Notes under the pieces: generated by a model | What the model was told of the DNA's origin: nothing | Databases searched by the model: none | Seen by the model: the letters and a program-made list of their open reading frames with translations, nothing else | Shown here: piece by piece, positions 37,677 to 47,107 of the stretch | Layout of the letters: every line of letters begins with the position of its first letter | Position numbering within the stretch: position 1 is the stretch's first letter | NCBI GenBank assembly: GCA_001464375.1 | Contig: LNEW01000110.1 | Coordinates: 1 to 56,583 of the forward strand | Direction of reading: 5' to 3' | From: Rhodospirillales bacterium Ga0074136 | Lineage (GTDB): Bacteria > Pseudomonadota > Alphaproteobacteria > Acetobacterales > Acetobacteraceae | Length of the DNA stretch: 56,583 bases | Position numbers and translations under genes: made by a program

Positions 37677-39317
37677 ATGAACGACGCCACCCCGGGCTCC
37701 GCCCCGCCCCGAACCCGTACCGGCGACACGGTGGCCGCGCTGGTGGTTGCGGCGCTGGCGGCGCGCGGCACCAAGCGCATCTGGGGCGTGCCGGGCGGTG
37801 GTTCGTCGCTCGACCTGATTGACGCGGCGGCGCCGGCCGGCGTTGCCTTCGTGCTGTGCCGCCACGAGGGCAGCGCGGCGATGATGGCGGTAGCCGATGC
37901 CGAACTGACCGGAGCCCCTGGCGTGGTCCTCACCACCAAGGGACCGGGCCTGTCGAACGCCGCGAACGGCGTGAGCTGCGCGACACTCGAACGTGCCCCG
38001 GTACTGCTGGTGACCGACGGCTTCACGCCTGCGCAGACCGGCTGGATCACGCACCAGGTCTTCGACCAGCGCCTCGCGACGGCTGCCTATGTGAAGGGCC
38101 ATGCGCGGTGCGACGGCGACGACCCTGCGGGGGAGTTCGAAAATCTGCTCGATGACGCCACCGCGCATCCGCGTGGGGCCGTCCATCTCGACCTGACCTC
38201 GGCAGCTGCGAAGCGGCATGCAGGGTCGATCCTCCACAGGGCGGCGCCACCATCGCCGCTGCCCGACCTTGAGCCTCTGCGCGCATTGCTGGCCGGTGCG
38301 CGCAGGCCGGTTATCGTGCTGGGCCTGGAGGCGACCGAAGCGGCGCCCGGAACCCGTACGCTGGCCGAAGCGCTCGGCTGCCCGGTTCTGGTCACCTACA
38401 AGGCCAAGGGCGTTCTGCCGGACGCGCACCCCCAGAATGTCGGCATCTTCACCGGCGGCACGTTGGAAGCGCAGGTGGTCAGCACGGCGGACCTGATCCT
38501 GCTGATCGGCGCCGATCCCGTCGAATTCATTCTGCAGCCCTGGCGTTACACGGCGCCGGTGGCCGAGGTGGCGGCGCGCCCCTTTCCTGTCCACTACACG
38601 CACATCGCGATCGGGGCATACGGGCCGATCGCGCGGATTGTCGCGGCGCTGGCCGATGGTGCGTCGCGGTCCGACTGGACGGCAGCGGAGATGGACGGGC
38701 ACCGCGCGGCCATGCGCGATGGGCTCGCCTGGCCTCCCGGCGGAGGCGGCGTGGCCCCGCCGCGCATCGTGCAACTGGCCGCCGAGGCCGCTCGACGCGC
38801 CGGGCGCGACCCGCGCGCCACGGTGGATGCCGGCGCGCACATGTTCTCGGCCACAGCCTTCTGGCCGTGTTCGCGTCCGCGCGACCTGCTGATATCGAAC
38901 GGCCTCGCCACCATGGGCTTCGCGCTGCCCGCGGGCATCGCGGCGGCGCTGCACGATCCCGCGCGCGGCGCCGTCGCCTTCACCGGCGATGGCGGGCTGA
39001 TGATGTGCGTGGCGGAACTCGCAACCGCCGTCGACCATCATGCGCGGTTGGTGACGGTGGTATTCAACGACGGCGCGCTGTCGCTGATCGACGTGAAGCA
39101 GCAGCAGCGCCAGTTGCCCAGCCAAGGGGTGCGCTGGGGCCGCGCCGATTTCGCGATGATCGCCGAGGGCTTCGGCGCCCGGGGCTTTCGCGCGCAGGAC
39201 GATGCGGGGCTGACGGCGGCGCTCGATGCCGCCTTCGCCCATGACGGGCCATCGCTGGTGGATGTTCAGGTCGATCCCGCCGGCTACATGCAGCAACTCC
39301 AGGCGATGCGGGGCTGA
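37677..39317 (+). CDS. Thiamine-diphosphate-dependent enzyme (acetolactate synthase/benzoylformate decarboxylase family)
   Basis: The 546-residue enzyme has the three-domain TPP fold: N-terminal pyrimidine-binding domain with catalytic Glu64 in CRHEGSA, a central domain from about 190 to 330, and the C-terminal pyrophosphate domain with the metal motif beginning GDG at 437-439 and ending in VVFNDGAL. It is probably a 2-oxoacid decarboxylase or C-C lyase/synthase; no acetolactate synthase small subunit lies nearby, and the CoA- or FAD-site hallmarks of AHAS are not clear. It is followed after 10 bases by hyuB, so it may process a product of the hydantoinase/oxoprolinase-type reaction. Confidence 0.88.
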   Translation: MNDATPGSAPPRTRTGDTVAALVVAALAARGTKRIWGVPGGGSSLDLIDAAAPAGVAFVLCRHEGSAAMMAVADAELTGAPGVVLTTKGPGLSNAANGVSCATLERAPVLLVTDGFTPAQTGWITHQVFDQRLATAAYVKGHARCDGDDPAGEFENLLDDATAHPRGAVHLDLTSAAAKRHAGSILHRAAPPSPLPDLEPLRALLAGARRPVIVLGLEATEAAPGTRTLAEALGCPVLVTYKAKGVLPDAHPQNVGIFTGGTLEAQVVSTADLILLIGADPVEFILQPWRYTAPVAEVAARPFPVHYTHIAIGAYGPIARIVAALADGASRSDWTAAEMDGHRAAMRDGLAWPPGGGGVAPPRIVQLAAEAARRAGRDPRATVDAGAHMFSATAFWPCSRPRDLLISNGLATMGFALPAGIAAALHDPARGAVAFTGDGGLMMCVAELATAVDHHARLVTVVFNDGALSLIDVKQQQRQLPSQGVRWGRADFAMIAEGFGARGFRAQDDAGLTAALDAAFAHDGPSLVDVQVDPAGYMQQLQAMRG

Positions 39318-39327
39318 GGAAGAATTC

Positions 39328-40950
39328 ATGGCAGGTTTCACCGCGCTCAGCCTGGGCTCCGCCTGGAGCCGCATTGCCGGGCTGATGGACGAGGCAGCGC
39401 AGAACTTCGTACGCACCTCCTTCTCCTCGGTGGTGCGCGACAACTGGGACATGGCGATCGGGCTGATGGACAGCGCGGGGCGGCAATTCGCCCAGTCGTC
39501 GCGGTCCGTGCCGTCCTTTGTCGGCACCATGCCGGTCACCCTGGGCCACATGCTGGCGCGCATCCCGCGCGACAGCCTGCGCCCCGGTGACGTGCTCATC
39601 AGCAATGACGGCTACCTCGGCACCGGGCACCTCAACGACATCACCACGATCCGGCCGATCTTTCGGGAAGGCCGCATCGCCGCCTGGATCGGCGGCACCT
39701 TCCATTCCACCGACATCGGTGGCGCGCCGTCGGTCGAGGCACGGGATTCCTGGGAGGAAGGCCTGACCATCCCGATCGCACGCATTCTGCGCGAAGGCCG
39801 CGAGAACGAGGACGTCATCGCCTTCCTGGAGACGAACCTGCGCCAGCCGGACGAGACGCTGGGTGACATCCGGGCACTGTTCGCGGTGTACGAGCAGGCG
39901 GAGGCCCGGCTGTTCCGCATCGCCGCCGAGGAAGGCATCGGCGAGATCGATGCGCTGGCCGCCGAGATCTTCGCGCGGTCCGAACGCAGCATGCGCCAGG
40001 CCATCGCCGCGGTGCCGGATGGCGAGGTGACGGACCAGGTCACCGCCGACGGCTTCGAACATCCCGTCACGATCCGCCTGCGCCTGGCGGTCAAGGGCGA
40101 TGCGCTGACGCTGGACTTCACCGGCACTGATCCGCAGATCGCCCGGCCGGTGAATTCGCCGCTGAACTTTTCCCGCGCCTATTCACACTACGCGGTGAAA
40201 TGCGCATTCGATCCCGCCACGCCCAACAATGACGGCTGCTTCCGGCCGATCACCCTGGTCGCGCCGGAGGGCAGCATCGTGAATCCGCGCCGGCCCGCGC
40301 CGGTCTGGGGGCGGCACCTGACGGGCCATTATTTGCCCATCCTCGTGCTCGCGGCGTTGGGAAAGCTGATCCCGGACCGTGTCATCGCCGAATGCGGCAG
40401 CCCGCTGTGGAACTGCTACTTCACCGGCGAACAGACCGATGGCCGCCGCTACGTCCGGATGTTCTTCATGAATGGCGGCCACGGCGCGCTGCCGATGCGC
40501 GACGGGCCGGCCTGCCTGTCCTTTCCATCCAACGTCGCGACCCAGCCGGTCGAACAGTTCGAGAATGCGGTGCCGATGCTGTTGACCGAGAAGCGCCTGA
40601 TCCCGGATTCCGGCGGCGCCGGCCGCATGCGGGGTGGCCTGTCGCAGCGCCTGACCTTCGAAGCGACCGGCCCGAACCCGGTCACCGTCACCTACCGCCA
40701 CGAGCGCGTGCAGCACCCGCCGCGCGGCATCCTCGGCGGCCTGGCCGGCCGAGGCGGGCGGGACCTGGTGAATGGCGCAGCGGTGGCGGCCAAGGCACGC
40801 ATCACGCTGGCCCCCGGCGACCGCATCACCTTCGAGACGCCAGGCGGCGGCGGCATGGGGGCGCCCGCCGAACGCGACCCGGCCGCACTCGCAAGCGACC
40901 TCGCCGAGGGCTACGTCACCGCGGCCGGTGCCCAGGCGTATCGCGCATGA
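39328..40950 (+). CDS. hyuB: Hydantoinase B / oxoprolinase-type subunit
   Basis: The 540-residue protein is the HyuB partner of an ATP-dependent hydantoinase, 5-oxoprolinase or acetone/acetophenone-carboxylase-like enzyme. The family segments are DVLISNDGYLGTGHLNDITTIRPIF, GGTFHSTDIGG, NSPLNFSRAYSHYAVKCAF, PDSGGAGRMRGGLSQRL and the ending TPGGGGMG. The ATG at 39328 sits behind GGAAG; the frame continues upstream into the TPP gene without likeness. Its stop overlaps the hyuA ATG by four bases. The order B then A is the reverse of the frequent A-B order. Confidence 0.92.
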   Translation: MAGFTALSLGSAWSRIAGLMDEAAQNFVRTSFSSVVRDNWDMAIGLMDSAGRQFAQSSRSVPSFVGTMPVTLGHMLARIPRDSLRPGDVLISNDGYLGTGHLNDITTIRPIFREGRIAAWIGGTFHSTDIGGAPSVEARDSWEEGLTIPIARILREGRENEDVIAFLETNLRQPDETLGDIRALFAVYEQAEARLFRIAAEEGIGEIDALAAEIFARSERSMRQAIAAVPDGEVTDQVTADGFEHPVTIRLRLAVKGDALTLDFTGTDPQIARPVNSPLNFSRAYSHYAVKCAFDPATPNNDGCFRPITLVAPEGSIVNPRRPAPVWGRHLTGHYLPILVLAALGKLIPDRVIAECGSPLWNCYFTGEQTDGRRYVRMFFMNGGHGALPMRDGPACLSFPSNVATQPVEQFENAVPMLLTEKRLIPDSGGAGRMRGGLSQRLTFEATGPNPVTVTYRHERVQHPPRGILGGLAGRGGRDLVNGAAVAAKARITLAPGDRITFETPGGGGMGAPAERDPAALASDLAEGYVTAAGAQAYRA

Positions 40951-43028
40951 CCGACGCGCCCTACCGCATCGGTGTCGATATCGGCGGCACCTTCACCGAT
41001 TTCGTCCTGCTCGATTCGCGCGACGGCACCCTGCGCAACGGCAAGGTGCTGACCACGCCGGCCGCACCGGAGGACGCGGTGCTCTCCGGCATCCGGCAGT
41101 TGCTGACTGTGCACGGCATCTCCCCCGCCGATGTGCAGCACGTCATCCATGGCACGACGCTGGTGGCCAATGCGCTGATCGAACGGCGTGGCGTGCCGAC
41201 CGGCCTCGTCACCACCGACGGCTTCCGCGATATCATCGAGATCGGCACCGAGCTCCGACACGACACCTACGACCTGTTCATGCGCGTGCCCGAACCCCTG
41301 GTGCCGCGACGCCGCCGCCTCGAAGTGCCGGAACGCGTCCTGCCCGATGGCGGCATTCGCCTGCCGCTCGACGAAGACGCGGCGCGTGCCGCCGCGCGCG
41401 ACCTGGTGGCGCAGGGCGTGCAGGCGGTGGCCATCTGCTTCCTGCACGCCTTCCGCAACCCGGCCCATGAACGCCGCATGGCGGAGATCATCGCCGAGGA
41501 AGCGCCCGGCCTGACGGTGTGCCTGTCCTCCGACGTGGTGCCCGAGATCGGCGAGTACGAACGTGCCTCCACCACCATTTGCAACGCCTATGTCCTGCCA
41601 GTCTTCCAGCGTTACCTGATGCGCCTTGGCGACGGGCTGCGCGGGCTCGGCCTGACCGGTCCGCTCTACCTGATGCTGTCGGATGGCGGGACGGTGGGCG
41701 AGGCGACCGCGGCGCGGCATCCGATCCGCCTGGTGCAGTCCGGGCCGGCCGGTGGCGTGCGCGCCATGGCGCTGTATGGCGTCGCCGCGGGTGCGCCCGA
41801 TGTCCTGTGCTTCGATATGGGCGGCACCACCGCCAAGGCGTGCCTGATCGAGGGTGGCGAACCGCTGCGCAGCCTCGACTTCGAGGTCGCGCGCGTGGAC
41901 CGGTTCCGCAAGGGCAGCGGATTGCCGCTGAAGGTGCCGGTCATCGAGATGATCGAGATCGGTGCCGGTGGCGGCTCCATCGCGCAGGTGGACCGCCTGG
42001 GGCTGATCCGGGTCGGTCCGGAGAGTGCTTCCTCCGATCCCGGACCGGCCTGCTACGGGCTGGGCGGCACGCGGCCGACGGTGACGGATGCCGACCTGGT
42101 GCTCGGCTACCTCGGCGCCGGGTCCTTCCTGGGCGGCGACATGCGGCTCGATGTCGCGGCGGCGGAGCGGGCATTGCGCGAGCACCTGGCCGATCCGCTC
42201 GGATTGTCGGTGGTGGAAGCGGCCTGGGCGCTGCACGAGACGGTCAACGGCACCATGGCGCAGGCGGCAGCGATCCATGCGCTCGAGAAGGCGCGGCGGA
42301 TCGAGGGCTACACGATGGTGCCGATCGGCGGCGCCGGACCGGTGCATGCGGCACAGGTATGCCGCAAGCTCGGCATCGCGCGGCTGGTCGCGCCGGCCGG
42401 GGCGGGCGTGGCCTCGGCCTTCGGCTTCCTCGCCTCGCCGATCTCCTTCGCCTTCGTCCGCGGCTGGGTCGCGCCGCTCGCGACCGTCGACTTCGATGCG
42501 TTGCGCGCCATGGTGGGCGGGATCGAGACGGACGGGCGCGCGATGTTGGCCGAGGCCGGCGTGCCCTCGGGCGCGGCGGTCCGCACCGTGATCGGTGCGC
42601 TGCGCTATGTCGGCCAGGGCTTCCAGGTCGAGGCGGAAATTCCGGCCGCGGCACTGGCCGCCGGCGATCGCGACGCCGTGCGCATTGCCTTCGAACGACG
42701 CTACCTTCAGCACTATGGCCGCACGGAGCCGTCGCTGCCGGTGGAATGCGTCTCCTGGCAGGTGATCATGGCCGGGCCGACGCCGGCGGTCTCGCTGACC
42801 GCACCATCGGGTGGCGCGGTGTCCGCAACGGCCCCGCGCCATCGCCCGGCCTGGTTCCCGGAAGCCGGTGGCTACGTCGAGACCCCGGTGATCGACCGCG
42901 CGACGCTGCGCCCGGGCGACCGCGTCGTGGGGCCGGCGCTGGTCGAGGAGCGCGAGAGCACGCTGGTGCTGCCGCCCGGCACCGAGGCGGTCTGCGATGC
43001 GTCGCTGAACCTGGTCGTGTCGCTGTAG
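40947..43028 (+). CDS. hyuA: Hydantoinase A / oxoprolinase-type ATP-dependent subunit
   Basis: The 693-residue subunit has the ASKHA ATPase fold. VDIGGTFTDFVLLD starts the N-terminal HyuA domain, HGTTLVANALIERRG follows, and the second domain has FDMGGTTAKACLIEGG, SSDPGPACYGLGGTRPTVTDADLVLGYL and PIGGAGPVHA. It should use ATP to phosphorylate a lactam, imide or ketone oxygen so that the B subunit can complete hydrolysis or carboxylation. The substrate is not decidable by sequence reading. It ends 16 bases before a gene pair on the other strand. Confidence 0.93.
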   Translation: MTDAPYRIGVDIGGTFTDFVLLDSRDGTLRNGKVLTTPAAPEDAVLSGIRQLLTVHGISPADVQHVIHGTTLVANALIERRGVPTGLVTTDGFRDIIEIGTELRHDTYDLFMRVPEPLVPRRRRLEVPERVLPDGGIRLPLDEDAARAAARDLVAQGVQAVAICFLHAFRNPAHERRMAEIIAEEAPGLTVCLSSDVVPEIGEYERASTTICNAYVLPVFQRYLMRLGDGLRGLGLTGPLYLMLSDGGTVGEATAARHPIRLVQSGPAGGVRAMALYGVAAGAPDVLCFDMGGTTAKACLIEGGEPLRSLDFEVARVDRFRKGSGLPLKVPVIEMIEIGAGGGSIAQVDRLGLIRVGPESASSDPGPACYGLGGTRPTVTDADLVLGYLGAGSFLGGDMRLDVAAAERALREHLADPLGLSVVEAAWALHETVNGTMAQAAAIHALEKARRIEGYTMVPIGGAGPVHAAQVCRKLGIARLVAPAGAGVASAFGFLASPISFAFVRGWVAPLATVDFDALRAMVGGIETDGRAMLAEAGVPSGAAVRTVIGALRYVGQGFQVEAEIPAAALAAGDRDAVRIAFERRYLQHYGRTEPSLPVECVSWQVIMAGPTPAVSLTAPSGGAVSATAPRHRPAWFPEAGGYVETPVIDRATLRPGDRVVGPALVEERESTLVLPPGTEAVCDASLNLVVSL

Positions 43029-43044
43029 CGACGTCGGCCGGCGC

Positions 43045-43761
43045 CTATCGCGGCGAGGCTACGAAAGCGCCCTGGTCGGGTGTGTCTGCCCAGGCGCGGA
43101 AGGCGGACGAGGGCGTCACGCGCCCGTCCCGCATCAGCCGCAGCCAGATTTCGGTCGCGCGCACGAAGGGGTTCACGCCGCGCGGCCAGATGGCGAGGCT
43201 CATGGCCTCCGCGATGCAGGGTTCCGGCACGCCGGCGGCGTAGGCGGCCTCGATCTCCGCCGCCAGGCCCCAGGGCTCGTCGCAGGCCGTCTGCACGCCG
43301 ATCAGCGCCAGGCGTGCGGCGGCTTCGTCGAGCGGCGAACCGGCGATCAGCGTGCTGCCAGCCGCGCGGTATTCGGCCATCAGGTCGAGGCCCGGCAGGT
43401 GGCCCTGCCAGTTCGCGGCCAGCGTTGCGTAAGGCGCTGCACCGCCGGCCCAGGCGGCGAGGCGGAACACCGCGGCCGCCTCGGCTTCGGTGCCGCCCGT
43501 TGCCAGGAAGCGATGCAGATGATGCGTGCCGACGGGTTCGCGGCAGGCGGCCAGGATCGCGAGCCAGACCACCTCCTTCAGATGCGGGGACAGGTGGTGA
43601 TCATCGACCGTCAACGCACGGTACATCGCCTCGTAGGCCGCATGCAGGTCGGGCAGCGCGGCCGCCATGGCGCCGTGATGCGGCAGCACGAAGCCGCGTG
43701 CGGCGCGGATCTCGGCGAGGCGCGCCTGCACCTGCGCGGCGCTCGGCGGCGCGCCTGTCAT
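43045..43761 (-). CDS. Carboxymuconolactone-decarboxylase/AhpD-like protein
   Basis: The 238-residue protein has two AhpD-fold-like helical repeats. The first contains LKEVVWLAILAACREPVGTHHLHRFLATGGTE and the second FRLAAWAGG with LALIGVQTACDEPWG. The usual CxxC peroxidase pair of AhpD is absent, so it is closer to the CMD branch with unknown activity. The ATG at 43761 overlaps the amidase stop by four bases. The open frame runs far upstream to 45159, but that part is an out-of-frame reading of the amidase and is left out. Confidence 0.78.
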   Translation of the reverse strand: MTGAPPSAAQVQARLAEIRAARGFVLPHHGAMAAALPDLHAAYEAMYRALTVDDHHLSPHLKEVVWLAILAACREPVGTHHLHRFLATGGTEAEAAAVFRLAAWAGGAAPYATLAANWQGHLPGLDLMAEYRAAGSTLIAGSPLDEAAARLALIGVQTACDEPWGLAAEIEAAYAAGVPEPCIAEAMSLAIWPRGVNPFVRATEIWLRLMRDGRVTPSSAFRAWADTPDQGAFVASPR

Positions 43762-45131
43762 GCGGCGACCGGCGGCAGTGTCTCCAGCATCCAGCGCGCG
43801 ATCGCGGTGGCCTGCGCATCCATGTTCACCTGCGCCATGACCTGGATGCCCACCGGCATGCCACCCACCGTCGTCAGCGGGATGGTCACGGCCGGCGCGC
43901 CGATGCCGGAGCTCGGCGTGTTGAACACGGCATCGCCGGTGGGCCGTGCGACCAACGGCCGGCCGGGCGCATCGCCCGCCCAGGGCGGCGCGGGCCCCGG
44001 GGAGGCGGGGGCGATCACCGCATCGACGATCGGCGCCAGCACGGCGTGACGCAGGCGCAGCTCCTCGCGCTGCAGAAGCCGCATGCGGTAGTCCTCGGGC
44101 GTCATGCGTTCCGCCATGGCCAGCACGGCACGCGACCGCGCGCTGATGGCCTCCGGGTCCTGAGCGACGAGGTTGCGGAACAGCCAGTGATTTTCCCAGC
44201 CGGTGATGGCGCTGGTCATCGCCTGCACGCCGACCAGCGATGCCTCGAACGCCTCCAGAACCGGATGGTCGGCGCGGCGCAGCACGGTCACGCCCGCCGC
44301 GCGGAGGTTGGCGATCACCTGTTCGAAGGCTGCCTTGCTGGCGTCGTCCAGGGCGCCCCAGCCCTCCGTCTCCATCACGCCGAGCACCGCCGGGCGACGC
44401 GCAGCGGGTGGCGTCGGCGGCCCGAACAGGCCGGGGCGTCCGGGGTCGCCGCCGGCGCGCCTGGTGATCTCGATGGCGACCTGCCACATGTCCGCGATGC
44501 AGCCGGCATGGATGCCGGTGGTGCTCATGCTGGTGGCCTGGCGCTCGCCCCGGTTGATGCCGCCCTGCGTCGGCTTCAGCGCGACATTGCCGCAATAGGA
44601 GGCCGGGCGGATGACCGAGCCGCCGACCTGCGTGCCGAGCGCGGCCGGGACCATCCCCGCGCCGACTGCCGCCGCCGATCCGGAGGACGATCCGCCAGGC
44701 GTGCGCCGCGGGTCGAAGGGATTCGTGGTGGGGCCGGGATGTGCGCCGCCGAGTTCCGTCGTGACCGTCTTGCCGAGCACGACGGCGCCGGCCTGGCGCA
44801 GGGCCCATACCGCCGCGTTGTCGCGCTTCGGGAAGTTCCCGCGATAGGCCGGGCACCCCATCTGCGTGGGCATGTCGCGCGTCTCGAGCAGGTCCTTGAT
44901 GCCGAGCGGCATGCCGTCGATGGACGACAGCGGCCTGCCGTCGCGCCAGCGTTGCGTGCTGGCATCGGCGGCCTCCCGCGCGCCGGCCTCGTTCATCACC
45001 ACCCAGGCGCGCACCACGGGCTCGCGCACGGCAATCGTCTCGAGGCAGCGTTCGAGAAAAGCGCGCGGCGTGTCCTTGCCCTCGGCAAAGGACTGGGCCG
45101 CTTCGTGAAAACTCGGGGCGTGCGCTGTCAT
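43758..45131 (-). CDS. Amidase-signature hydrolase
   Basis: The 457-residue enzyme hydrolyses an amide bond using the Ser-cisSer-Lys triad: Lys79 in PLGIKDLLE, the cis-Ser in TPGGSSSGSA (148-150), and the nucleophile Ser172 in GTQVGGSVIRP. The KPTQG and GPAP segments are also typical. The ATG at 45131 has an AGGAA site and matches the family's start; the frame extends 13 codons further. Family members deaminate small amides, aryl amides or biuret-like compounds. It is transcribed away from the peptide importer and together with a CMD-like gene; the 169 bases upstream must carry both divergent promoters. Confidence 0.93.
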   Translation of the reverse strand: MTAHAPSFHEAAQSFAEGKDTPRAFLERCLETIAVREPVVRAWVVMNEAGAREAADASTQRWRDGRPLSSIDGMPLGIKDLLETRDMPTQMGCPAYRGNFPKRDNAAVWALRQAGAVVLGKTVTTELGGAHPGPTTNPFDPRRTPGGSSSGSAAAVGAGMVPAALGTQVGGSVIRPASYCGNVALKPTQGGINRGERQATSMSTTGIHAGCIADMWQVAIEITRRAGGDPGRPGLFGPPTPPAARRPAVLGVMETEGWGALDDASKAAFEQVIANLRAAGVTVLRRADHPVLEAFEASLVGVQAMTSAITGWENHWLFRNLVAQDPEAISARSRAVLAMAERMTPEDYRMRLLQREELRLRHAVLAPIVDAVIAPASPGPAPPWAGDAPGRPLVARPTGDAVFNTPSSGIGAPAVTIPLTTVGGMPVGIQVMAQVNMDAQATAIARWMLETLPPVAA

Positions 45132-45300
45132 TGGCCGTTCCTGCTGCGTTTGCAGGCATTCAGCGACCATCGCGGGGGCATGTCCAGGGTGTGCCAGGGG
45201 GCGGTGTCACAGAAGCCTCTGGCGCTCCGCCCGGTTTCCACGGCAATTTAATCGTCGGGACAGGCAATACGCCGGAAGGCGAAGGCTGGGAGCAGATGGC

Positions 45301-47097
45301 ATGACCGAAGACGATCTCCGCGGGCTCATTGCGCGCGTGAAGGATGGCAACCTGTCGCGGCGCGGCTTCGTGAAGCGGCTTGCTGCGGTTGGCTTCACCG
45401 CGCCGATGGCGACGCAGCTGCTGGCGATCGCGGGCGCGGCGCCGGCGGCCGCACAGACCCTGCCGGCCTACCGGCCAACCCGGCGCGGCGGTGGCGGCGC
45501 GCTGAAGGTGCTCTACTGGCAGGCCTCGACGCTGCTGAACCCGCATTTCGCCTCGGGCACCACCAACCAGGATTCGAGCCGCGTCTTCTACGAACCCCTG
45601 GCCGGCTGGGCCTCGGACGGGACGCTGGTGCCGATCCTGGCCGCCGAGATCCCGTCGCGCGAAAACGGCGGGCTGTCGGGCGACGGGCGCTCCGTCACAT
45701 GGAAGATGAAGCGCGGCGTGAAGTGGCACGACGGGCAGGAATTCTCGGCCGACGACGTGGTGTTCAACTGGGAGTACTCGCGCAACCCGCAGGTCGCGAC
45801 GGTCACCTCCGGATCCTACCGCGACGTCAATGTCGTGAAGGTGGACGACTACACGGTGCGCGTTGAGTTCCCGCAGCCGACGCCGTTCTGGGCGGATGCC
45901 TTCGTGGGCGGCACGGGGCAGATGATCCCGCGCCACCTGTTCAAGGACTTCGCCGGTCCGAATGCGCGCGACGCACCCACCAACCTGCGCCCGGTCGGCA
46001 CCAGCGCCTACAAGTTCGTATCCTTCGCGCCGGGCGATACGCTGCGCGCCGAACTGAACCCGAACTACCATATGGATAATCGGCCCTACTTCGACACGCT
46101 CGAGGTGAAGGGCGGCGGCGACGCGGTCTCGGCTGCGCGCGCCGTGCTGCAGACCGGCGACTACGACTACGCCTGGAACATGCAGGTCGAGGACGAGATC
46201 CTGAAGCGGCTCGAAGCCGCCAACCGCGGCAAGATCAACATCGTCGAGGGCGGCGGCATCGAATTCGTGCAGCTGAACGCCACCGACCCGAACCGTGAGG
46301 TCGACGGAGAGCGTTCGCACATCAGCACGCAGCACCCCGCCTTCCGCGACCCGGCGGTGCGCCAGGCGATGGCGCTGCTGATCGACCGCAACGCCCTCGA
46401 GCAATTCATCTACGGTCGCGGCGGTCCGGCGACGGCGAACTTCCTCAACAATCCGCCGCGCTTCCGTTCCGAGAACATGCGCTTCGAATTCAGCATCCAG
46501 AAGGCCAACGAGGTCCTGGATGCCGCCGGGTGGGCGCGCGGGCGCGACGGTATCCGTGCGAAGGATGGCGTGCGTCTGCGCTTCGTCTACCAGACCTCGG
46601 TCAATGCGCCACGCCAGCGCACCCAGGCGGTCTACAAGCAGGCGGCGCAGCGCGCGGGCATCGACCTGGAACTCAAGTCGGTCACCGCCTCGGTGTTCTT
46701 CTCGTCGGATGTCGCGAACCCGGACACCTACACCAAGCTGTACGCCGACATGCAGATGTACACGACCACCATGCCGCAGGCCGATCCCGAGCGGTTCATG
46801 AACCAGTACGTGTCGTGGGAGGTCTCGTCCAAGGCGAACAACTGGCAGGGGCGGAACATCGTCCGCTGGCGCAGCGAGGAATACGACCGCATCTTCCGCG
46901 AATCGCAGGGCGAGCTCGACCCCATCAAGCGCGCCGCGCTGTTCGTCCGCATGAACGACCTGGTGGTGTCCTCCAACCACGTCATCCCGCTGGTGCGCCG
47001 GCCCACGGTCAGCGCCAGCCTGAACAACCTGCGCCACGTGCTGAGCGCCTGGGACCTCACGATGTGGTACCTGAACGATTGGTATCGCGAGACCTGA
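45301..47097 (+). CDS. Dpp/Opp-type ABC importer, substrate-binding protein, Tat-exported
   Basis: The 598-residue periplasmic protein belongs to the SBP_bac_5 family that binds peptides, nickel or small solutes. It has a twin-arginine signal (SRRGFVKRLAAVGF at about 19-32, ending in APAAAQ near 53). Mature landmarks are GGALKVLYWQASTLLNPHFASG, the MKRGVKWHDGQEFSADDVVFNWEY motif diagnostic for the family, and AFRDPAVRQAMALLIDRNAL. A GGGAG site precedes the ATG by eight bases. It is the first gene of the five-gene importer operon and faces the amidase gene. Confidence 0.93.
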   Translation: MTEDDLRGLIARVKDGNLSRRGFVKRLAAVGFTAPMATQLLAIAGAAPAAAQTLPAYRPTRRGGGGALKVLYWQASTLLNPHFASGTTNQDSSRVFYEPLAGWASDGTLVPILAAEIPSRENGGLSGDGRSVTWKMKRGVKWHDGQEFSADDVVFNWEYSRNPQVATVTSGSYRDVNVVKVDDYTVRVEFPQPTPFWADAFVGGTGQMIPRHLFKDFAGPNARDAPTNLRPVGTSAYKFVSFAPGDTLRAELNPNYHMDNRPYFDTLEVKGGGDAVSAARAVLQTGDYDYAWNMQVEDEILKRLEAANRGKINIVEGGGIEFVQLNATDPNREVDGERSHISTQHPAFRDPAVRQAMALLIDRNALEQFIYGRGGPATANFLNNPPRFRSENMRFEFSIQKANEVLDAAGWARGRDGIRAKDGVRLRFVYQTSVNAPRQRTQAVYKQAAQRAGIDLELKSVTASVFFSSDVANPDTYTKLYADMQMYTTTMPQADPERFMNQYVSWEVSSKANNWQGRNIVRWRSEEYDRIFRESQGELDPIKRAALFVRMNDLVVSSNHVIPLVRRPTVSASLNNLRHVLSAWDLTMWYLNDWYRET

Positions 47098-47107
47098 TAC
47101 TCCGCGC

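Noticed and set aside
37677-39317. Naming the TPP enzyme acetolactate synthase (ilvB)
   Set aside because: No small subunit gene follows, and neighbours are hydantoinase genes rather than isoleucine/valine biosynthesis; a family-level name is safer.
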